The position numbers and the translations under genes were made by a program. This document shows, piece after piece, positions 1 through 4,937 of a stretch of DNA of 5,208 nucleotides. Within the stretch, counting starts at the first letter, position 1. Every line of letters begins with the position of its first letter. The notes beneath the pieces were generated by a model. It was not told where the DNA came from. It saw nothing but the letters and a program-made list of their open reading frames with translations, and made no database searches. This stretch comes from Candidatus Dadabacteria bacterium (GTDB lineage: Bacteria; Bdellovibrionota_C; UBA2361; J135): the NCBI GenBank assembly GCA_003694225.1, contig RFKT01000209.1:1-5208 (forward strand), read 5' to 3'.

Positions 1-120
1 CCCCTAAATCATCATACTTTCAATAATCAAGCCATATTTAGTATAGGCGCTACTGGTAGCTCAGTGCGTATGGAATTGCTATATTGTAGTAGCAATCTAT
101 GGCGGGGGGAGAGAGTATAG
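1..120 (+). CDS. Probable 3' end of an upstream gene, function unknown
   Basis: Frame 1 is open from the first base and ends at a TAG at 118-120, giving 39 residues. The other two plus frames hit stops within the first 24 bases, and all three minus frames are interrupted. The readable tail includes FSIGATGSSVRMELLYCSS and ends in WRGERV. Its hydrophobic/polar alternation looks like a beta strand, as at the end of an exported or beta-rich domain, but I recognise no family. An open run of 40 codons occurs by chance fairly often, so this is a modest call. It would be co-directional with the GH26-like gene, 266 bp away. Confidence 0.35.
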   Translation, partial: PLNHHTFNNQAIFSIGATGSSVRMELLYCSSNLWRGERV

Positions 121-386
121 CAGGGAAGAGGTGTAAAAATTCCTAGAGAATAAACAAAAAATAGGCTTCCCCTTCTTTCGCCCTAACGCCCTGAATTTGC
201 AGGCGAAGTTTCAGATGCTCTATAAATCCCAGCCAATGGAAAATTTAGCACGGAATTGTAATGCTATGGCTTTTTGGTTGCGACAATTTATTTTGTATAT
301 ACCTTGACGTATTCCAGTATGAATTGTTTTTTCTGTTTCTAGGGCCTCTGGGTAAAATTTACTAAACTTGCTCAAAAAAATTTGTA
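121..386. other. Intergenic region upstream of the GH26-like gene
   Basis: No open frame of useful length was seen. The stretch holds one copy of a degenerate motif (183-204) that recurs upstream of the next plus-strand gene, and within it a small stem with one bulged base (187-193 with 200-205). A TAAAAT at 353-358 could be a -10 box for the following gene, but no acceptable -35 sits 16-18 bp before it. The last 20 bases before the start codon are A/T-rich and lack a Shine-Dalgarno sequence. I see no RNA gene here. Confidence 0.5.
183..204 (+). repeat. Degenerate leader motif, copy 1
   Basis: The pattern is CTAAC, four variable bases, then TGAATTTGC, one A or G, then GGC. It matches 1644-1665 at 18 of 22 positions without gaps. 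Both copies lie in the gap before a plus-strand gene, about 180 and 125 bases from the start codon. It could be a decayed dispersed repeat or a shared regulatory site; the sequence alone does not decide. Confidence 0.4.
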
Positions 387-1457
387 GTGAGTAATTTCTT
401 TAAAATATTCGCCTTCTTTTTAATCCTATTTCCTTTTCCGATGTTTGAAGTTTTGGCACAGAAAATTCTCCCTAATAACTGTTTAATATATCACGGCGCT
501 TTCCCTGATTTCGGAGGTCCAGAAGATAGAGTATCTCTAGAAAAAATAGATGAATTTGAAGATTTGATTGGTAAACCAATAGCATGGGCATATTTTTCAA
601 ATAACTGGAAAAAGGGAATTGAATTTCCCACGGAAGCGGTTCGGATAATTCATAGTAGCGGGGCAACGCCATTTATCCGCTTGATGGCACGGACAAAATT
701 TGAAAAGCCAAGGAGAGATAGAAAATACAGGCTGAGAAGGATTATTGCCGGAAGGTTTGATAGAGAGCTTGCCACATGGGCTGATGCGGCTAAGGCAGCA
801 AATATACCTTTAATGGTGGAGTTTGGCACAGAGGTGAACGGATATTGGTTTCCGTGGAACGGAAAGTGGAATGGGAAAGGAAGAAAGAGAAGGTATGGAG
901 ATCCAAAAGAAGCAGACGGGCCCGAGAGATTTCGAGACGCTTATCGGCATATTGTAAACATCTTCCGAGCGCGAAATGTGACGAATGTCACATGGGTTTT
1001 CCATGTGAATGGAGAGTCCTTTCCTAAAAAGAAGTGGAACACTATCTCGGCTTATTATCCAGGAGATGATTATGTTGATTGGATAGGTGTCAGCATTTAT
1101 GGTGCGCAAAATGCTGACGAGGAGTGGGTTTCGTTTAGAAGCCTCCTTGATCGCGCTTACCCAAAGCTTGCAGCGCTATCAAGCACAAAGCCACTGGCTC
1201 TGCTTGAGTTTGGTGTTGATGAGAGGTTGGGAGAACCGGATAAAAAAGCAAATTGGATTAAGGATGCGCTGGAATCTTTAGCTTCCGGCAGGTACCCAAG
1301 AATACGCGCGGTGAGTTATTGGCATGAGAATTGGGAAAACGCCTCAGGTGATATGTCAAGGCTAAGGCTAGATTCATCAACTGAGGCACTAAATGCGTAT
1401 AGAGAGGGGATAGCGAACGATATCTTTATCGGCAGACTAGACACTAGCTGTCCATAG
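387..1457 (+). CDS. Exported GH26-type glycoside hydrolase (beta-mannanase-like)
   Basis: A 356-residue protein whose central and C-terminal motifs match the GH26 (beta/alpha)8-barrel hydrolases, the family of endo-1,4-beta-mannanases and related enzymes. The likely acid/base is Glu149 in FGTEVNGYWFPWNG, and the likely nucleophile is Glu274 in ALLEFGVDE. Further family-like segments are WVFHVNGE (203-210), DYVDWIGVSIYG (228-239) and YWHENWE (311-317). Residues 1-24 form a signal peptide with a hydrophobic core and a VLA cleavage site before Gln25, so the protein should act in the periplasm or outside. The GTG at 387 is preferred although no Shine-Dalgarno is visible: an in-frame TAA lies at 363-365, and the next start (ATG 441) would remove most of the signal peptide. 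Oddities are two Arg/Lys-rich loops (104-118 and 160-169), Thr rather than His before the catalytic Glu, and only two cysteines, at positions 32 and 355. The substrate is not predictable; mannan is only the family default. Confidence 0.85.
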   Translation: MSNFFKIFAFFLILFPFPMFEVLAQKILPNNCLIYHGAFPDFGGPEDRVSLEKIDEFEDLIGKPIAWAYFSNNWKKGIEFPTEAVRIIHSSGATPFIRLMARTKFEKPRRDRKYRLRRIIAGRFDRELATWADAAKAANIPLMVEFGTEVNGYWFPWNGKWNGKGRKRRYGDPKEADGPERFRDAYRHIVNIFRARNVTNVTWVFHVNGESFPKKKWNTISAYYPGDDYVDWIGVSIYGAQNADEEWVSFRSLLDRAYPKLAALSSTKPLALLEFGVDERLGEPDKKANWIKDALESLASGRYPRIRAVSYWHENWENASGDMSRLRLDSSTEALNAYREGIANDIFIGRLDTSCP

Positions 1458-1478
1458 AAGACAAAGAAAGACATTAAG

Positions 1479-1525
1479 ATCTAGGAAAAGGGCAATCTAT
1501 TGATTTTTCTAGATAGCTTCTTTTT
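1479..1525 (+). terminator. Possible terminator after the GH26-like gene
   Basis: Bases 1479-1489 pair with 1504-1514 to form an 11-bp stem (ATCTAGGAAAA against TTTTTCTAGAT, one G-U pair) around a 14-base loop, starting 22 bases after the stop codon. A pyrimidine run, CTTCTTTTT (1517-1525), follows shortly after. Position and T-run suit intrinsic termination, but the stem is AT-rich and hence weak, and the T-run is interrupted. Confidence 0.35.
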
Positions 1526-1541
1526 GAAACTCCGGGAGAAG

Positions 1542-1624
1542 TAGCCCCGCACCTTTTTGGAAGATATGGAGCGCAGGCATCCTGCCTGCATAAAGCACCT
1601 TTGAAATAGCCCCATACCTTTTCT
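1542..1624 (+). repeat. Imperfect direct repeat flanking a palindrome
   Basis: TAGCCCC-gc-ACCTTTT (1542-1557) recurs as TAGCCCC-at-ACCTTTT (1607-1622), 14 of 16 identical and 65 bp apart. Between them lie the palindrome at 1573-1589 and a partial third echo, GCACCTTTGAAATA at 1595-1608, resembling GCACCTTTTTGGAAGATA at 1549-1566. The arrangement resembles a small mobile or dispersed repeat unit with flanking duplications, but terminal inverted repeats were not found. Confidence 0.4.
1573..1589. repeat. GC-rich palindrome GCAGGC-N5-GCCTGC
   Basis: Six-base arms pair perfectly around a five-base ATCCT loop. The wider context GGAGCGCAGGCATCCTGCC resembles short dispersed palindromic repeats that occur in intergenic DNA of many unrelated bacteria; that comparison is from memory and untested. 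No T-run follows on either side (ATAAAG to the right), so it does not look like an intrinsic terminator. Confidence 0.5.
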
Positions 1625-1643
1625 GGGGGGAGCATCTTATTTT

Positions 1644-1665
1644 CTAACTCGTTGAATTTGCGGGC
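1644..1665 (+). repeat. Degenerate leader motif, copy 2
   Basis: Second copy of the CTAAC-N4-TGAATTTGC-R-GGC motif seen at 183-204. It ends 24 bases before the TATAAT box at 1690, so if it were regulatory it would sit at or just upstream of the -35 region of the candidate promoter for the acidic-protein gene. Confidence 0.4.
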
Positions 1666-1689
1666 AGACTTATGGTCATGCCGTTTGGG

Positions 1690-1695
1690 TATAAT
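1690..1695 (+). promoter_or_regulatory. Candidate -10 box for the acidic-protein gene
   Basis: A perfect TATAAT lies 94 bases before the start codon of the next gene, which would give an 5' leader of roughly 88 bases. The position 17 bp upstream (1667-1672, GACTTA) is a poor -35, so the promoter would be weak, activator-dependent or read by another sigma factor. Confidence 0.3.
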
Positions 1696-1789
1696 TTTTT
1701 CGGGATTTTTTGTTGGAAATGATGATTATAAGTAATAAAGGAACTATGCGGCACGCCGTTAAACCTTAGCATTTTATGGAGATGTCAAG

Positions 1790-2464
1790 ATGGAGGAAAT
1801 AGTAGAGAGATTAACCCTTGAAAACGGCATAGAACTTCACAGAACTAAAGAGTGTACGGATGAAGTGTGGAAAAGAATTTTAGATCTTGCAAATGCCGCT
1901 ACATCCTTAAAAGAGATCATGACAAAGTGGGTCTTGGAGGAGAAGCAGCGGCTTAAAACCTGTCCCGGATATCACGATGAAAAGGATATCCACACATCCG
2001 TTTGCCTTATGTTTAACACTCCGGATACAGCTGTCTATCTCTTTTATCCGATTGAAAAAGCCAGGGATGAATTTGGCAACCCCAAGGTGGCGTCTGAGTA
2101 TGTGACTGAGACAAAGGATGAGGCTATAAAGTTTCAAGAGCCATTTGAAATAGATGAGGAATCACTGGATGAAAGGGACTCAAGCTTTGGAATTGAGTAC
2201 GATGATGCTCTTGCGGGTTATCTAGGAAAAACCTCAATAGTCTTTGAGCACCTCTCACCGTATTTTCTGGATGCAGGTGGAAGGGTTTCTTTTGAGTGGA
2301 TGGATGACATCTCGATTGAAGGGGATATTCTTGAGGAGGCAGATTTTAACCCGGAAGATCTGCTGTGGGCGAATATCAATGTTAGACTCGATTCATTTTC
2401 CAGTGATAGGGGCATCACTTCAGGCTTTGGGGCTAGTGTATATTACCTTGATGACGGCAGATAA
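1790..2464 (+). CDS. Acidic cytoplasmic protein of unknown function
   Basis: I do not recognise this 224-residue protein. The ATG at 1790 has a GGAG eight bases upstream (1778-1781), so the start is well supported. There is no signal peptide or membrane segment, hence it is probably cytoplasmic. By count it has 50 Asp/Glu and 22 Lys/Arg, a net charge near -28, with most of the excess after residue 100. Residues 1-60 look helical (for example 24-56); 66-86 and 145-220 alternate in a beta-like way, e.g. TAVYLFYPIEK at 80-90. Cysteines are at 22, 58 and 72, with no metal-binding spacing. Its own leader and promoter candidate suggest a separate transcription unit, and it runs head-on into hldD. 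Length, a good ribosome site and codon-consistent composition make it a real gene; a role as an immunity-type or regulatory protein cannot be supported. Confidence 0.8.
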   Translation: MEEIVERLTLENGIELHRTKECTDEVWKRILDLANAATSLKEIMTKWVLEEKQRLKTCPGYHDEKDIHTSVCLMFNTPDTAVYLFYPIEKARDEFGNPKVASEYVTETKDEAIKFQEPFEIDEESLDERDSSFGIEYDDALAGYLGKTSIVFEHLSPYFLDAGGRVSFEWMDDISIEGDILEEADFNPEDLLWANINVRLDSFSSDRGITSGFGASVYYLDDGR

Positions 2465-2481
2465 GAATTAATTATTTGGTA

Positions 2482-2509
2482 TTAGATATAACATTTTAGA
2501 TATAACAAT
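2482..2509. repeat. Tandem 14-bp duplication at the hldD stop
   Basis: TTAGATATAACA occurs at 2482-2493 and again at 2496-2507, a period of 14 bp. The right-hand copy encodes, on the minus strand, the last three codons of hldD (Cys-Tyr-Ile) and its TAA. The left-hand copy repeats the same bases just past the stop. This looks like a replication-slippage duplication, and it occupies nearly half of the 31-bp gap between the two convergent genes. No terminator hairpin is visible in that gap. Confidence 0.6.
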
Positions 2510-3467
2510 TTTCCGCCATCAGGTAATTCTTTACGTAATCTTCTATGCTGTCTTCAAGGGAGGAAAAGGCAAAAGCGCACCCTGCCTGCCTGAGCTTTTC
2601 CATCTCAGCCTCTGTATGGTACTGGTATTGTCCCCGGATCTCTTCAGGCATATCTATATATTCAATTTCCTCTTTTTTGCCCATAGCCTTGAATATCGCC
2701 GATGCAAGATCGTTCCATGACCTTGCCTTCCCTGTACCTAAATTAAAGATTCCAGTTTTCCCCTCATTTTCAAAGAACCACCATAAGACTTCCACGCAAT
2801 CCTTAATGTAGATGAAATCCCTAACAAACTCCCCATCCTTATATTTTGGATTATGGGATTTAAAGAGGCGCACCTTTCCAGTTTGTTGAATAGTGTTAAA
2901 TGCCTTGTAAACTACACTTGCCATATCGCCCTTGTGATACTCATTGGGGCCAAACACGTTAAAGAATTTTATTCCGGTAATTTCAGAGATAGCGCCTGTT
3001 TTAAGCGCCCATAGGTCAAAGAGCTGTTTTGAGAAGCCGTATATGTTAAGAGGCCTTAACAGTGGTATCTTGGAGTGAGAATCGGAATATCCATTCTCAC
3101 CCTTTCCGTACGTCGCGGCCGAGCTTGCATAGATAAACCTTACCTTATTTGAGATTGCCCATTCAGAAAGAGACTTTGTGTATAGGTAATTGTTCCTTAG
3201 CATATATTCCGCATCCCTCTCTGTGGTTGAAGAGCAAGCCCCCATGTGAATTATCGCCTTTATTGAAGTTGAAAACTTATTCTGGTAAAGGGCTTCTATA
3301 AAGTCGTTTTTGTGGATATAGTCGAGAAAAATCTTACCATTAAGATTCTTCCATTTGTCGCTTTTGCCAAGATTGTCTACGACTATAATCCGCTCGACAC
3401 CCATTGAGTTGAGCTTGGCCAAAAAAGCGCTTCCTATAAAACCGGCTCCACCTGTGACTATGTACAT
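2496..3467 (-). CDS. hldD: ADP-L-glycero-D-manno-heptose 6-epimerase
   Basis: HldD (also RfaD/GmhD) converts ADP-D-glycero-beta-D-manno-heptose to the L-glycero form, the last step in making the heptose donor for the lipopolysaccharide inner core; it works in the cytosol with bound NADP. The 323-residue product is an extended short-chain dehydrogenase: the dinucleotide-binding loop GGAGFIG is at 6-12, VVDNL with Asp31 at the end of strand 2, GACSSTTE at 76-83, SSAATYG at 115-121, the YGFSK catalytic pair at Tyr143/Lys147, FFNVFGPNEYHKG at 168-180 and FNLGTGKARSW at 241-251. Ser116, Tyr143 and Lys179 match the positions of the known E. coli catalytic residues. The length is close to the E. coli enzyme (about 310). 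A longer frame to TTG 3530 exists, but the ATG at 3467 aligns with the family N-terminus and has an ideal ribosome site. The other heptose genes (gmhA, hldE, gmhB) are not in the window. Confidence 0.96.
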   Translation of the reverse strand: MYIVTGGAGFIGSAFLAKLNSMGVERIIVVDNLGKSDKWKNLNGKIFLDYIHKNDFIEALYQNKFSTSIKAIIHMGACSSTTERDAEYMLRNNYLYTKSLSEWAISNKVRFIYASSAATYGKGENGYSDSHSKIPLLRPLNIYGFSKQLFDLWALKTGAISEITGIKFFNVFGPNEYHKGDMASVVYKAFNTIQQTGKVRLFKSHNPKYKDGEFVRDFIYIKDCVEVLWWFFENEGKTGIFNLGTGKARSWNDLASAIFKAMGKKEEIEYIDMPEEIRGQYQYHTEAEMEKLRQAGCAFAFSSLEDSIEDYVKNYLMAENCYI

Positions 3468-3472
3468 GCCAT

Positions 3473-3479
3473 CTCCTTT
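3473..3479 (-). promoter_or_regulatory. Ribosome binding site that sets the hldD start
   Basis: On the minus strand AAAGGAG lies five bases before the ATG at 3467. It decides between this start and the TTG at 3530, which would add 21 residues absent from the family and has no such site. Confidence 0.85.
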
Positions 3480-3501
3480 GATACCGCAGTAAATAGCTAC
3501 A

Positions 3502-3530
3502 ATAAAATAATAGCCATCATAAATTTGCAA
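3502..3530 (-). promoter_or_regulatory. Candidate hldD promoter
   Basis: On the minus strand TTGCAA (3530-3525) is followed after 17 bp by TTTTAT (3507-3502); each hexamer matches the sigma-70 consensus at four of six positions. Initiation near 3495 would leave a leader of about 28 bases that includes the strong ribosome site. AT-rich DNA yields such matches by chance, so this is tentative. Confidence 0.3.
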
Positions 3531-3657
3531 GGCTGTAGAGGCAGTTGGCTAAAAATACACAATGTTTTGTTATGGGTTCTAGGTCTCTTCCCAGGGGCTT
3601 CAGCAGAGCTGGGAGAGGACGTTCTAGTGCCTCCTTTGAAAAAGCCGATTCATCCAT
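3517..3657 (-). CDS. Possible 46-residue ORF between the protease and hldD
   Basis: An ATG at 3657, eight bases past the protease stop, opens a frame ending at TGA 3517-3519. The predicted peptide is amphipathic with two cysteines (33 and 39) and an ALLKPLGRDLEPI segment; I recognise no family. There is no Shine-Dalgarno before the ATG. Instead a perfect AAAGGAGG (3637-3630) lies inside the ORF, with no start codon at the right distance after it. An in-frame TTG at 3687 would extend the product to 56 residues and overlap the protease end. It may be real, a decayed remnant, or noncoding spacer; the last is most likely. Confidence 0.15.
   Translation of the reverse strand: MDESAFSKEALERPLPALLKPLGRDLEPITKHCVFLANCLYSLANL
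3583..3620. repeat. Imperfect hairpin in the protease-hldD gap
   Basis: GTCTCTTCCCAG (3583-3594) can pair with CTGGGAGAGGAC (3609-3620): six strong pairs next to the 14-base loop, then a weaker three-base stretch of wobble or mismatch, then three more pairs. No T-run follows in either direction, so it is not a clear intrinsic terminator. It could stall or process a read-through transcript from the protease into hldD, but that is inference. Confidence 0.35.
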
Positions 3658-3664
3658 TGTTAGA

Positions 3665-4873
3665 TTAAGGGTTTCTGTTAAAGACAACTGTTACTCTTGC
3701 CTTTTCCTTAGATATAAATGCCTTAACACCTTTAGATGCAAAAGATAAGGCTTCTTTGGATGTGCTTTTAGTGGGGCCATACCGTTTTGACAAAAGATCT
3801 TTCATCATCAAAAAAAATTCCTCTGCATCATTTTTGCTATCCCAGGATGTTTTCCAAAGAACAGCAGCAGCCTTTCCGCCATTTGCGTAATAAAGCCCTA
3901 CGCGATCCCCTCCCCATCCGTTTGCAGCTGCAAGACACATTTTGCTTCCCTTTAAATGCTGAGAGCAGAGGACGCTTACGCCGAACTCTCCAATGGTATC
4001 CTTATAGCGCATAGGGAGATTCGAGAAAGAATCGGGTAGTGTTGGAATTATGTAATCCCTCTTTTTAGCCAAGTACTTTTCCGGATGCAGGATCTCCTCT
4101 GTTGACCCTGGAAGCCTTTTATATGCCTTATTAACTTCTTTATATCCCCCTCTTTTTAAGAGAAAGTGGACAAATTTTAGCCCCGTTGTGTAAGGGAAGA
4201 TTAAAAATGCCTTCATGCTCTGAGGGACATTTGAGTTCTGAGAGAGAAATTCTACCGCAGCAGTGCTTGAAAAGATAAAGGAAGATACGTCATTTTCTTC
4301 TGATAGTTTCGGCATGTTGGAAAGGAGCCTGCTGTAATCAAGCATTACGGCTGTTGCATCTCCCTCTATAAGGGCAGTGCGCGCCAAAAGCTCGTCTGTT
4401 GACCTTCCAACATTGTCGGTAATGGCGTCAAGATTAAAATGCTGATCCTGAAGGGCGTGCGTAAGCTCATGTATCGCAACCGTTATCTGAAGCTGCGCCG
4501 GTATCCAGTCAGCCATTACAAAGAAATCTCTCTTGGGATCGTAATACCCACCAAGCTGAGAGAGGTAGAGATCTACAATCCCTTTTTTATAGTTAAAGTC
4601 TTCGGGCAGCAGGCCGAGTATCTTATACAAAGACTCCTCTGCCTTTAACTTTGAATCCGGTATTTTCTCCTTTATAGATTGCAAAATGGCCTTCTTGATC
4701 TCGGCTTTAGAGTGGCTCAGACACGGCACATCCTTTAGCGCTTTTAACCCCCTTATAAGTGATGCCTCTGAAATGGCTTCTTTTGATATAAAGCATAGGT
4801 TTTCAGCTAACACATTAACTGAAGAGAATAAAAGCCATAGACATAGAGCAGTCTTTGTAAATTCCACTAACAT
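3665..4873 (-). CDS. Secreted zinc metalloprotease-like protein
   Basis: A 402-residue protein with a signal peptide (1-23, cleavage after VLA), so periplasmic or secreted. HELTHALQDQHF at 135-146 gives the zinc-binding HExxH (His135, Glu136, His139). Glu170 in ALIEGDAT, 31 residues after the second His, is the probable third ligand, a gluzincin-like arrangement. GGYYDPKRDFFVM (108-120) is the strand typically preceding such a helix. The C-terminal part has PMRYKDTIGEFGVS (287-300) and GWGGDRVGLYY (319-329) followed by a SWDSKNDAEEFF segment (343-354), which I associate with uncharacterised bacterial metalloproteases of this layout; I cannot name a family. Mature cysteines 27, 51, 303 and 313 could form disulfides. 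The ATG at 4873 is the first usable start (in-frame stop at 4892-4894); the only GGAG lies about 16 bases upstream, which is too far for efficient use. Catalysis and substrate are unproven. Confidence 0.8.
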   Translation of the reverse strand: MLVEFTKTALCLWLLFSSVNVLAENLCFISKEAISEASLIRGLKALKDVPCLSHSKAEIKKAILQSIKEKIPDSKLKAEESLYKILGLLPEDFNYKKGIVDLYLSQLGGYYDPKRDFFVMADWIPAQLQITVAIHELTHALQDQHFNLDAITDNVGRSTDELLARTALIEGDATAVMLDYSRLLSNMPKLSEENDVSSFIFSSTAAVEFLSQNSNVPQSMKAFLIFPYTTGLKFVHFLLKRGGYKEVNKAYKRLPGSTEEILHPEKYLAKKRDYIIPTLPDSFSNLPMRYKDTIGEFGVSVLCSQHLKGSKMCLAAANGWGGDRVGLYYANGGKAAAVLWKTSWDSKNDAEEFFLMMKDLLSKRYGPTKSTSKEALSFASKGVKAFISKEKARVTVVFNRNP

Positions 4874-4900
4874 AATGAATAGGGTACACTCCTATTAATA

Positions 4901-4929
4901 TGGAGACAAATCATATTTGATGGTATAGA
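4901..4929 (+). promoter_or_regulatory. Candidate promoter for the membrane-protein gene
   Basis: TGGAGA (4901-4906) and TATAGA (4924-4929) are 17 bp apart, each matching sigma-70 hexamers at four of six positions. Transcription would begin about at the ATG (4938), which agrees with the absence of a ribosome site and suggests a leaderless message. The whole divergent gap is only 64 bp, so promoters for both directions must overlap here. Confidence 0.25.
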
Positions 4930-4937
4930 TCTCAGAT

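Larger units (their letters stand above)
1458..1789. other. Repeat-rich intergenic region
   Basis: This 332-bp gap has no coding frame that I would support. In order it contains a terminator-like stem-loop (1479-1514), two imperfect copies of a TAGCCCC-ACCTTTT element flanking a GC-rich palindrome (1542-1624), the second copy of the leader motif (1644-1665), a TATAAT box (1690-1695), and a GGAG ribosome binding site at 1778-1781 just before the next gene. The GC-rich palindrome stands out against AT-rich surroundings, which suggests an inserted or dispersed repeat rather than native leader sequence. Confidence 0.5.

Noticed and set aside
46..75. GGTAGCTCAGT, which looks like a tRNA D-arm
   Set aside because: No acceptor stem, anticodon arm or GGTTCGAATCC-like T-arm follows at tRNA spacing, and the bases fall in an open frame that is probably the end of a gene.
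75..96. Perfect 7-bp inverted repeat ATTGCTA/TAGCAAT with an 8-base loop
   Set aside because: It lies inside the probable coding tail at 1-120, is AT-rich and has no T-run after it, so it is unlikely to be a terminator or operator.
810..1109. Minus-strand ORF of 99 codons inside the GH26-like gene
   Set aside because: It is entirely antisense to a gene with clear catalytic motifs and has no recognisable domain or start signals.
1745..1762. Short palindrome CGGC-AC-GCCG before the acidic-protein gene
   Set aside because: The arms are only four bases with a two-base centre, which is common by chance and too short to call an operator.
2496..3530. Longer hldD starting at TTG 3530 (344 residues)
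   Set aside because: The extra 21 residues do not fit the family N-terminus, and the ATG at 3467 has a perfect AAAGGAG five bases upstream.
3545..3748. Plus-strand ORF of 67 codons opposite the protease end
   Set aside because: It overlaps the 3' part of the protease gene on the other strand, has no ribosome site and gives an Arg/Ser-rich product typical of a shadow frame.
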